Below, piece after piece: positions 1-8,829 of a stretch of 34,655 nt of DNA. The stretch spans positions 178,865 through 213,519 of the forward strand of contig NW_003119428.1 of NCBI RefSeq assembly GCF_000003605.2, in the 5' to 3' direction. A program made the translations under genes and the position numbers. This DNA comes from Saccoglossus kowalevskii. Taxonomy: Eukaryota; Hemichordata; Enteropneusta; Harrimaniidae. Position 1 is the first letter of the stretch, and every line of letters begins with the position of its first letter. Under the pieces are notes generated by a model. It was not told the origin of the DNA and ran no database searches. It saw only the letters and a program-made list of their open reading frames with translations.

Positions 1-182
1 GAGACATAGATTTTCTGTTACATTGCGCAGACCTCATTAGTTTTACACTCAAATCTGGTCATATTAATTTTCTGATTTGCATAATTAGTTTTCAGCTAAG
101 TAATTTCGAATTATATTTAATGTGTCTCCAATACTCTTGGCACATGGGAGTTCTTTCTAAGCTTTCTTTGATTCATGTTCAG

Positions 183-317
183 GCTGGAAATATTTGCAAA
201 AGGGAACATGAAATGAATTTCTCTATTCCTAAGTTGATGGGTCGAGGACGTGGAATGTACAGTTGTTATAAAACAATAGGAAAGACGGAAGTGAAACCTG
301 GTGGGAAACTTACAGCG
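183..317 (+). CDS. RRM gene exon A (internal)
   Basis: The acceptor is at 181-182 after a T-rich tract and the donor GTAAGT follows 317. The exon holds 45 whole codons, phase 0 at both ends. It encodes a basic segment with PKLMGRGRGMYSCYK, resembling an RG-rich RNA-binding or nuclear-targeting stretch. It can be read back to an ATG at 120, but the acceptor makes an internal exon more likely, so the gene begins to the left of the window. Confidence 0.7.
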
Positions 318-3300
318 GTAAGTATTTCATGATAATCAATTTTTTAGCTCCTGTATCACAAAACTCAATATAAGGGATTTATCGTTTTAAATTTTAAAAA
401 ATGCTCAAATCATCAAAAAAAGGTCATGCAGTAGAATCATCCGCTTTGATAATAATAATAATAATTTATTTACCGTGTTGTCTCAGAAGATCTTGTATTA
501 TGCACATACAGGGGGAAAGGTAGGATTCTTATTAGTATTGTCAACTTGCTTTGATACTTGGTGCGTATGTACCTTGGGTAGACCTCTCTTAGATTTGTTC
601 ATTTCATCATGATATCTTCAATTCTCTAATTTTGGTGAATATTTGGTATAAAGTGATATTTTTGAATTTCTTGTTAAAAACCACAAGTCTGATTGCTTTG
701 ATATTACATATAAAAATACTACATGTGGACCTCTCGCAGATTTGTTCATTTCGTGGTGATATTTTCAATTCTCCAATTTTAATGAATATTTTTGTAATTT
801 TTGGTGAAAAGTGACATTTTCAAAGTTCGATTGCTTTGATACTATACATATTGTTCATTTTCTAATGATATCTTCAGTTCTTAATTGAAATGTGCATTGC
901 TAACAGCGGGGCTATCTTCAATCAATTTTGACAATAAATATTTTTATATAAATCTGTATATGCTCAAAAATATGCAAATTTGATAACCTGATAAATTATC
1001 CATTGCTTTTAGAAAATTGCTCCAACAACACAGCCAAGAAAACCACTTCCTTTAACAGATTATAAATTAAAGCAGTTGACCAATTTTGTCAAAAAAACTA
1101 CTTCAATCTCAAATCAGAATTCTTGGGCACATAGGTAAGTCTCTCACAAAAGCAGGAATTTGCTTATCTTGTGTATATTCAAGAACAAGAGCCTGCATAC
1201 CCTCACGAATATTCATGATCTCATGCAAAAATATCTCTACCCTCATGAATATTCATGATCTCTACAGACTTATGAATATTAATGATCTCGTACAGGAATT
1301 TCTCTATAGTCTCATGAATGTTGATGATCTTGAACAAAATCTGTCTACCATCTCATGAATATTCATGAATATTCTGTCTAGTCTTGTGTATGTTTATGAT
1401 CTAGTGCAAAAACCAGTCTAGTTTCTTGAATGATCTTGTGCAAAAAGGTGTCTAGTCTCATGAATATTCATGAATACATTGTGCAAAAATGTTTCTAGTC
1501 GCATGAATATTCATGTATACATTGGGCAATAATCAGTCTAGTCTCATGAATGATTTATGCAAGAATCTGTTTAGTATCCTGAATATTCATGAATTTTATG
1601 CAAGAATTTTTCTAGTGTCATGAATATTTACAATGTTATGCAAAAATATGTCTATAGTCTCATGAATATTCATGATCTCTCTGTTATATCTACTCTCAGA
1701 GCTGGTACTTTATTCCCAGAACTGGAAACGGTTGAAGCATTCAATAAAAAGTTAGACAAGTTTGCTGAATTATCCAATGAGGAAGCACCATTTCAAAGAA
1801 TTCGAAAGAAAAAGACAGCAATAGGTAAGTAGTTTCTACAACAACTCTAATTTAATCTAGTCGAAAAAAAATGGAAAAGTCAGAATAGCAAGTGATTAAT
1901 CATTTCATTCAATTCATAACAATTTAATTTTTTTTTTTTCGTCATAAATTTGTACTTTGGCTATTTGTACTTATAATCTGATATCAATTCTGGATCCATT
2001 AGCATTAACGTTTTCATGTGGGGAATGGGTTCAGAATACTGGGATGATGACAGGAAGAAAACTTGGTTGGGTATAGCATAATGCATTTCATACAGCAACA
2101 TTAGTAAATCAAAAACTAGAATGTTAAAGAAGGTGCAAGCAAAGTAATAATACAATAATGAGAACGAGTCCACAAGCAGTCTTTAAAAGCTGTCCTGTGT
2201 TATGATTTCAAGGAGACTGGAATACTGTAAAACATGTCTTTTTCGTGAGCATGTCTTTTTCGCGAATTTGGCGAGAGAACTGATTCGCTAATTCAAGATG
2301 TCACTAATGACTTTATTATCAATTTAAAATGGCCGCCAAACAAAGAAATCAACAATGACAAGAGAGATTCGCTAAGTCAACATTTCGCTATTACGTCATT
2401 TTACCACAATTCGCTAAAATTGCATGCCGCTTTTTCAACATGTTTTACAGTATACCTAAGATAAACACATGTTCATTTTTTTGTTTTCAAAAGTCAAATC
2501 GTTTGATCTTGCTGGGGTTGTACATGATCCCGATGAGGATGAGTACGCTGGTGCCGTAGGTGGTGTTCCGGACGTCAACGCTGCCTTGAAAACTATGTCA
2601 CACTCTGTCAGACAGGGAAACATAAGTGGTGTTAAGAACAGAACGAAAGATCCTTGTAACGTACAGAATTCTATCTATGAGGACAAAGCAATTGTACCTA
2701 TATGCGCAGATCGGTACAGTATACCAGTCACTCAACGCAAACCAGATGAGCACCAGACAGGAGGTAATAATTCTACATCACGCGGAGCTGAAAGTCTAAA
2801 GTCTGGTGCTGAGGATTGGGATGTGGAAGAAGCTTACTGTGCTTTTGTTAATGAGTCAATTCAAAGCTACCAATCCTTTAATGTGAGTATGACCCCCCCC
2901 CCCCCCCAATTTCAGTTGCATCTTTCTTGGAAATTTTTTTTGTGTATTTCACCAATATATTGTACTCAATATTGTATCTTGGATGATTCTTCACTTAAGG
3001 AGGTTTGCGCCGAATTCCAATTTTGCACTACTAAGCATGTTACTGCACATATATGCAATGCATTATGGGAGACAACTTCAAATTTTGCACTACTGATCAT
3101 GTTACTGCACATATATGCAGTGCATTATGGGAGACAACCTCAAATTTTGTACTACTGAGCATGTTACTGCACATATATGCAATGCATTATGGGAGACAAC
3201 TTCAAATTTTGCACTACTGATCATGTTACTGCACATATATGCAATGCATTATGGGAGACAACTTCAAATTTTGCATTACTGATCATGTTACTGCACATAT

Positions 3301-6189
3301 ATGCAATGCATTATGGGAGACTACTTCTAATTTTGCACTACTGAGCATGTTACTGCACATATATGCAATGCATTATGGGAGACAACTTCAAATTTTGCAT
3401 TACTGATCATGTTACTGCACATATATGCAATGCATTATGGGAGACTACTTCAAATTTTGCACTACTGATCATGTTACTGCACATATATGCAATGCATTAT
3501 GGGAGACTACTTCTAATCATGTTACTGCACATATATGCAATGCATTATGGGAGACAACTTATAATTTTGTACTACTGATCATGTTACTGCACATATATGC
3601 AATGCATTATGGGAGACAACTTCAAATTTTGCACTACTAAGCATATTACTGCACATATATGCAGTGCATTATGGGAGACAACTTCAAATTTTGCACTACT
3701 GATCAGGTTACTGCACATATATGCAATGCATTATGGGAGACAACTTCTAATTTTGTACTACTGAGCATGTTACTGCACATATATGCAATGCATTATGGGA
3801 GACAACTTCTAATTTTGCACTACTGATCATGTTACTGCACATATATGCAATGCATTATGGGATACAACTTCAAATTTTGCACTACTGATCATGTTACTGC
3901 ATATATATCTAATGCATTATGGGAGACAACTTCAAATTTTATACTACTGAGAATATTACTGCACATATATCCAATGCATTATGGGAGACAACTTCAAATT
4001 TTGCACTACTAAACATGTTACTGCACATATATGCAGTGCATTATGGGAGACAACTTCTAATTTTGTACTACTGATCATGTTACTGCACATATATGCAATG
4101 CATTATGGGAGACAACTTCTAATTTTGCACTACTAAACACGTTACTGCACATATATGCAGTGCATTATGGGAGACAACTTCTAATTTTGTACTACTGATC
4201 ATGTTACTGCACATATATGCAATGCATTATGGGAGACAACTTCTAATTTTGTACTACTGAGCATGTTACTGCACATATATGCAATGCATTATGGGAGACA
4301 ACTTCAAATTTTATACTACTGAGAATATTACTGCACATATATGCAATGCATTATGGGAGACAACTTCAAATTTTGCACTACTGATCATGTTACTGCACAT
4401 ATATGCAATGCATTATGGGAGACAACTTCAAATTTTGCACTACTGATCATGTTACTGCACATATATGCAATGCATTATGGGAGACAACTTCTAATTTTGT
4501 ACTACTGAGAATATTACTGCACATATATCCAATGCATTATGGGAGACAACTTCAAATTTTGCACTACTAAACATGTTACTGCACATATATGCAATGCATT
4601 ATGGGAGACAACTTCAAATTTTGCACTACTGATCATGTTACTGCACATATATGCAATGCATTATGGGAGACAACTTCAAATTTTGCACTACTGATCATGT
4701 TACTGCACATATATGCAATGCATTATGGGAGACAACTTCAAATTTTGCACTATTGAGAATATTACTGCACATATGTGCAATGCATTATGGGAGACAACTT
4801 CAAATTTTATACTACTGAGCATATTACTGCACATATATGCAGTGCATTATGGGAGATATCCTCTCGGTGTATATAACAGTATACCTGCATGGTTTTTTCT
4901 ACCTTCAAATTACTTCACTCAACTTCATTTTCTGTGTCCAATGGAATCTGATTTTCTATATGGTCGACCCGTCCTCCTGTAAACTGCTAATTTTAACGAA
5001 TTACTTATTAGTTTGTCGATATAGCAACCATTATACTAATTTACTAATACCAGTTTACTGATAAAGATCCAGGAAATTAATCTTGGCATTTTGTTTTTAA
5101 GTTGCACATTATCACAAAGGAATTGTCCTCATAATGTGAATATTGTAATAAAACAATGTTATTAATGATTAATATTAATGATTTTATAAATAAGTTTGTA
5201 ATATATTCATCTCTGGGAGAAATCCAGACAAATTTTGTACATATGGTTATAAAAAACATTTTTTCTGTTCAACAGGATGAATTATTTTCTAAAGGACCAT
5301 GTGTATTTGAAGTGGCAAACTTACCATTTGATGTTTCTGAAACTACCTTGTATGAATTTATGTGTTCATTTGGTGAAGTTATTCTTTGTGAAGTAGACCG
5401 TTCTCCGCCAGATTACTGTAATGGAGCTAGGGCTAGAGTAAGGTAAGATACCTAGTACCATGCATATATTGACAATCTACCAGCTGTATAATGACCTGTG
5501 CCAACTGTATATTGCCATGTACCAACTGTATACTGACCTGTACCAACTGTATATTGACCTGTACCAACTGTATATTGTCATGTACCAACTCTGTATTGAC
5601 CTGTACCAACTGTATATTGACCTCTACCAACTGTATATTGACCTCTACCAACTGTATATTGTCATGTACCAATGGTATATTGACCTGTAACAACTGTATA
5701 TTGCCATGTACCAACTGTATATTGCCATGTACCAACTGTATATTGACCTCTACCAACTGTATATTGTCATGTACCAACTCTATATTGACCTCTACCAACT
5801 GTATATTGTCATGTACCAATGGTATATTGACCTGTAACAACTGTATATTGCCACGTACCAACTGTATATTGCCACGTACCAACTGTATATTGCCACGTAC
5901 CAACTGTATATTGCCACGTACCAACTGTATATTGCCATGTACCAACTGTATATTGACCTTTACCAACTGTATATTGACCCGTAGCAACTGTATATTGGCA
6001 TGTACCAGCTATATATTGGCATGTACTGTATGTTTACCCTGTGCCAACTTTGTAATGACTCTTTACATGTATCAACTCAGAGGAGGTTTGACAGGTAAAA
6101 TTGTTTAAATTTTGTTTATAGGATGGCCACCAAACGTGGGTGCCAGTTTGCTGTTAATTGTTTGCATGGAGAAGTTTCGCCATTTCCTG
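183..6189 (+). CDS. RRM-domain protein gene, six exons of an incomplete model
   Basis: Six exons chain in phase through consensus junctions: 183-317, 1013-1134, 1700-1824, 2494-2882, 5276-5442 and 6122-6189. Donors are GTAAGT (four), GTGAGT and GTAAGA; all acceptors are AG, mostly after pyrimidines. The joined product is about 335 residues with no stop. It starts with a basic, Gly/Arg-containing segment (GRGRG), continues with a Lys-rich and then an acidic low-complexity stretch, and ends in an RRM-like fold. There the RNP2-like strand (VFEVANLPFDV), helix 1 (ETTLYEFMCSFGEV) and strand 2 (ILCEVDR) lie in exon 5, and strand 3 plus helix 2 (ARVRMATKRGCQFAVNCLHG) cross into exon 6. RRM proteins bind single-stranded RNA, so an RNA-processing or germline RNA role is possible but inferred. 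The family was not identified; a Tudor/RRM protein is one guess. The true start lies upstream and the 3' end is unresolved. Confidence 0.75.
437..475. repeat. Simple (TAA)n microsatellite in intron A
   Basis: A short run of AAT/TAA triplets lies within the intron. The rest of intron A (318-1012) is AT-rich, with two loosely similar stretches around a 'cctctc-aga-ttgttcattt' phrase near 585-610 and 730-760, suggesting an old local duplication. Confidence 0.6.
1013..1134 (+). CDS. RRM gene exon B
   Basis: The acceptor TTTTAG ends at 1012 and the donor GTAAGT follows 1134. The exon is 122 nt, entering in phase 0 and leaving in phase 2. It encodes a Pro/Lys/Thr-rich linker (TQPRKPLPLTDYKLKQ) with no recognised domain. 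Codon use and the phase match with both neighbours support it. Confidence 0.7.
1190..1690. repeat. Degenerate minisatellite in intron B with ATGAATATTCAT palindromes
   Basis: Diverged units of variable length, roughly 40-60 bp, repeat the phrase TCTCATGAATATTCATGATC followed by TGCAAAAAT and GTCTAGT. The core ATGAATATTCAT is a perfect 12-bp palindrome and is intact in several units (for example near 1211, 1243, 1352, 1459, 1503, 1661). Open frames through it are repeat artefacts. Confidence 0.85.
1700..1824 (+). CDS. RRM gene exon C
   Basis: The acceptor TCTACTCTCAG ends at 1699 and the donor GTAAGT follows 1824. The exon is 125 nt; the split codon with exon B gives Arg. It encodes an acidic helix-like segment (PELETVEAFNKKLDKFAEL) followed by a basic RIRKKK cluster. 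It lies directly after the intron tandem array. Confidence 0.72.
2225..2450. mobile_element. Mariner-like MITE, 226 bp, TA target duplication
   Basis: The ends are inverted: CTGTAAAACATGT at 2225 and ACATGTTTTACAG ending at 2450, flanked by TA at 2223-2224 and 2451-2452. The interior has 'tttttcgcgaattt' phrases typical of short non-coding Tc1/mariner-type elements of marine invertebrates. No transposase is present. It sits in the intron between exons C and D, about 40 bp before the exon D acceptor. Confidence 0.7.
2494..2882 (+). CDS. RRM gene exon D (long acidic linker)
   Basis: The acceptor TTTTCAAAAG ends at 2493 and the donor GTGAGT follows 2882. The exon is 389 nt; phase 1 in is consistent with exon C (the joined codon is Val), and phase 0 out matches exon E. 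It encodes about 130 residues of hydrophilic, probably disordered sequence with an acidic start (DPDEDEYAGAVGG) and a Trp/Asp/Glu patch near the end (AEDWDVEEAYCAFVNE). A run of 15 C follows the donor within the intron. Confidence 0.75.
3010..4857. repeat. 62-bp tandem array, about 30 copies, in intron D
   Basis: The unit starts TTCAAATTTTGCACTACTGA, continues TCATGTTACTGCACATATAT and ends GCAATGCATTATGGGAGACA-AC, 62 bp in all. Copies are highly similar; one near 3510-3530 lacks about 17 bp. Variant positions (GATCAT, GAGCAT, GAGAAT or AAACAT; CAATGC or CAGTGC) are mixed along the array, as expected from unequal exchange. On the - strand most units contain CTCCCATAATGCATTGCA, matching the ZNF143/Staf consensus. 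Apparent frames through the array are not genes. Confidence 0.95.
5276..5442 (+). CDS. RRM gene exon E (first half of RRM)
   Basis: The acceptor CTGTTCAACAG ends at 5275 and the donor GTAAGA follows 5442. The exon is 167 nt, phase 0 to phase 2. It encodes the first half of an RRM: strand 1/RNP2 (VFEVANL), helix 1 with the usual F-x-x-FGEV turn, and strand 2. RNP2 position 1 is Phe and Asn-Leu is conserved, which favours a real RNA-binding or protein-binding RRM. Confidence 0.8.
5458..6035. repeat. 21-bp tandem array, about 26 copies, in intron E
   Basis: The unit is CCAACTGTATATTGACCTGTA with substitutions (GCCATG, GTCATG, GCCACG). Because 21 is a multiple of three and the unit has no stop in several frames, long repetitive open frames appear on both strands; these are artefacts. 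The array begins about 15 bp after the exon E donor and stops about 85 bp before the exon F acceptor. Confidence 0.93.
6122..6189 (+). CDS. RRM gene exon F (second half of RRM)
   Basis: The acceptor TTTGTTTATAG ends at 6121 and the donor GTAAGT follows 6189. The exon is 68 nt, phase 2 in and phase 1 out. It encodes RRM strand 3 and helix 2 (RMATKRGCQFAVNCLHGE). The RNP1 aromatic residues usual for strand 3 are not obvious (ARVRMAT), so canonical RNA contacts may be weaker. The phase-1 exit requires a further exon downstream. Confidence 0.72.
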
Positions 6190-6439
6190 GTAAGTCAATA
6201 ACATGTCATTGATTTACGCAAACTTCTGTCAGTGTTATTATCAAGGATCATGTGTTTTCATTTTGTGTGTTGAAAAGTGTGATATTTCCTGTAGAATAAT
6301 ATCGGTATAGAATGTGGTACTCATGATCTTATGGGTCTATATCTTGCAGGCTAGCTGCTTGCAAGTTTTGGGAAATAATGCAGCATTGATGATGTAGTGA
6401 ACAAAAGATTGAATAACTATAAATTCTGGTGGTAAAAAC

Positions 6440-6895
6440 CACATATAATGGACTCCCTAACTGTTTGAATTTGACTGACATGACCAATCATTGCATGGAA
6501 ATCTGCGTATATTGGACTCCCCAACTGGTTGAATTTGACCAACACATCCAATTAATGCATATAATGCACATACAGATGGAAATCTGCATATAATGGACCC
6601 CCTAACTGCTTGCACTTGTTCAACACGACCAATCAATGCTAGAATTAATGCACATACAGGTGGAAATCTGCATATAATGGACTCCCTAACTGGTTGAATT
6701 TGATTTACATGACCACCCTTGCATAGAATGCACATCTGCATATAATGGACCTCATTAACTGCTTCCAACAAGACCAATCAATGCTAGAATTAATGTTCAT
6801 ACAGGTGGAAATCTGGATATAATGGACTGCCTAATTGTTTGAATTTGACCAAAACATCCAATCAATGTCCATGTAATTGACTCCTCAACTATTTC
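6440..6895. repeat. Degenerate long-unit tandem repeat (about 60-85 bp) in intron F
   Basis: Roughly six diverged copies share CATATAATGGACTCCCTAACT, then GAATTTGACCAACA, CCAATCAATGC and, in several, TTAATGCACATACAGGTGGAAATCTG. Unit length varies because of internal deletions. It is an older, decayed array compared with the neighbouring 21-bp and 62-bp arrays. Confidence 0.8.
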
Positions 6896-6915
6896 AAATT
6901 TTTTGCATTTTCTAG

Positions 6916-6968
6916 GTATCTACAACAATGATATTATTCCAGTGTTAGTCTGCACTCTATGTGATTGA
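6916..6968 (+). CDS. Possible short terminal exon of the RRM gene
   Basis: A TTTTCTAG acceptor ends at 6915. In the phase required by exon F the frame reads GIYNNDIIPVLVCTLCD and then TGA at 6966-6968. The acceptor and phase fit, but the sequence is short and unsupported by any recognised motif. It could be an alternative 3' end or chance. Confidence 0.25.
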
Positions 6969-7659
6969 TTATCTGAAAAACAGCGACTCAAAAAGGAGGT
7001 TTAGAAACAGATATTGTTGAATGTTTTGTATTTTATCTTCTACAAAGCTATATATTCCCTAGAATGAGAATGAGAAACTGGGATTACAGAAGATACCAAT
7101 TTGCTCTGGCCAGGGAGCAGAGTTGAGAGCTTCCCTAGCTTCTTGAAATATTATTCTTTCAGTTGTGAAAGAAATTAAGAACTACTTTTGCAAAATCGAG
7201 AAATTGAAATGTTTACACACAAGAAGAGTGTATGAAAACTATTTGACCAATGATACTGCACCTTGTATGAAATGTTTCATTATATTGGTTCCGGGGTAAA
7301 TAGTGTGTTTATAGTAATATTTAAATAATTTACTAAAGTCAAACCATTCATTACTCAGAAGAATCAAAATCTGTGATATTGTGTGAGGAAGTGACTGACT
7401 GACTCCTGCCATGTAGCTATTGTTCATGACAGAATTGCGCTACCTGGCGAGTGAAAGGCATGTAATTATATATTGCAGCCCCATATTGGCCATATGTTTG
7501 TTATTCATGCATTGATTTTTCGTTTTGTACTGTTGTCAGTTAACTATTTTGCATATTTTTTTTCTTATTTAAATTAGCATATCTATAGTATTTAGATAAT
7601 AAAATGTATTTTTCTTGTTTCATTTATATTGGTATCTATATTCTCTGCTGAAAGGGTTT

Positions 7660-7860
7660 CAACTTGGGTTGTAGTAAAAGCTGTTGAATTTCAGCTAACT
7701 TAGGTGGTAGTAAAGGCTGTTGAATTTCAGCGAACTTAGGTAGTAGTAAAGGCTGTTGAATTTCAGCTAACTTAGGTGGTAGTAAAGGCTGTTGAATTTC
7801 AGCTAACTTAGGTGGTAGTAAAATTTGTTGAATTTCAGCTAACTTAGTGGAAGTAAAGGT
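7660..7860. repeat. 36-bp tandem repeat, about 5-6 copies
   Basis: The unit is GGTGGTAGTAAAGGCTGTTG followed by AATTTCAGCTAACTTA. Its length is divisible by three, so the - strand gives a repeated PPKLAEIQQPLL frame, which I regard as an artefact. The rest of 6970-8200 is AT-rich and shows no other clear feature. Confidence 0.88.
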
Positions 7861-8206
7861 GTAACATGCTGTTGTCAATTTGCAGTAATGGTGATTTGAT
7901 TTGTTTTTGAATTTATTTGTAGTTCATCTTCGGTGATCCTTATAACGATCGTATAGTAGCTTAGGATGCAGTTAGAAAAACTGAATATTTAAGTTAATGT
8001 ACAATATTCTTTCAATAATAATATGATTTATCATAAATTAATTGTTGTCTCTGCATTATTCAAAATATTAGTCAGTAACTGGAAAAATATTTACTGCGAG
8101 TAATTGTGTATGTATGCTTGAGTCTCTGTTACACTGATATTTCATAACTATTGATACTTGAAACTGAATTTGTTATAACGCAGACCTGTTTAGATTTTAG
8201 TCCCCA

Positions 8207-8450
8207 TTTCAGGTGCAGCCTGAATTTCAATTTTCCGTCTGTGACGTCTCTAACATTTTCTCAGAAATTCTGCAGCAGATATCGATGAAACTTGGCAGGT
8301 TGATGAACAAGTCTTTGCCGAATATGCACGTAATTTTTGTTTCCAGATCTGAAAATCCTAAGTGGGTCTTTTTTCATGATTTTCATCCAAAATTACCTCT
8401 CTCTACTGCACTGAGAGAACAACTGAGCATGCTCAGAATAAACTATTAGC
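8207..8450. repeat. Probable interspersed-repeat tail
   Basis: The stretch contains the phrase CGATGAAACTTGGCAGGTTGATGAACAA, then 'gatctgaaaatcc' and 'gagcatgctcagaataaacta'. This style is common in dispersed non-coding repeats of invertebrates. Two short frames are open here (one reading DETWQVDEQVFAEYARN) but neither has the splice phase needed to join exon F. A coding exon cannot be fully excluded. Confidence 0.4.
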
Positions 8451-8495
8451 TTAGATTTTAATGCTCGGGTTTTTAGTGATCTGAATCAGTGACAG

Positions 8496-8823
8496 ATGGG
8501 TCGTACCATTACCAATCTCCGTGGAAAATGTAGAGGGGTGTCAGAGCTATATTTTGATGAGAATTATAGTGGTGATAATGAAACAAACCCAGGTCCTGGT
8601 AATATACAAAGAAAAGTTGTTATTAAAGGTACATCAATTGTTTGCAGATGTTCCATGTATTATTTTAACAGTATTTTATAATTGTTGGCTGTTTAATGGA
8701 TATAACTCTAGACCCAATCAACTAGATACGTATATAGGCACTCTAGGATTAGAAGATGATTTAATCATTCAGAAGACTAGATTTAGTGTATATGAAGCAT
8801 TCTCATTAGCCAAGAAGCTGTAG
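8496..8823 (+). CDS. Candidate 3'-terminal coding region with a 2A-like motif
   Basis: Two coding-looking segments lie here. Segment 8496-8598, after an AG acceptor, encodes GVSELYFDENYSG followed by DNETNPGP. Segment 8648-8823, after TTGTTTGCAG, encodes SRPNQLDTYIGTLGLEDD and then ITQK-like basic residues, ending AKKL and TAG at 8821-8823. Splicing 8598 to 8648 removes 49 nt (GTAATA to TTTGCAG) and keeps the frame. Alternatively one unspliced frame stays open from about 8485 to 8823 and gives a different, hydrophobic N-terminal half. Whether this belongs to the RRM gene, a separate gene or a retroelement fragment is unclear, as no exon found between 6190 and 8495 fits the phase. An ATTAAA at 8970-8975 could serve as a polyadenylation signal. 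Confidence 0.4.
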
Positions 8824-8829
8824 ATAAAT

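Noticed and set aside
3010-4857. CRISPR-like array
   Set aside because: The whole 62-bp unit repeats with no unique spacers, and the genome is eukaryotic. It is a minisatellite.
3363-4982. Short frames (MQCIMGD...) in the 62-bp array
   Set aside because: They are created by the repeat unit, and 62 is not a multiple of three, so frames end after a few units.
5433-6108. Long repetitive open frames on both strands (LYQLYIDL, CTNCIL, NIQLVHG repeats)
   Set aside because: They run through a 21-bp tandem array whose unit lacks stops in several frames, lie in an intron between two phase-matched exons and encode unnatural repeats.
7636-7878. - strand PPKLAEIQQPLL repeat protein
   Set aside because: The 36-bp array length is a multiple of three; the frame has no upstream coding context.
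8213-8449. Exon of the RRM gene (78-codon open frame)
   Set aside because: The phase does not match the exon F exit, and the sequence looks like a dispersed-repeat tail; listed as a repeat with low confidence.
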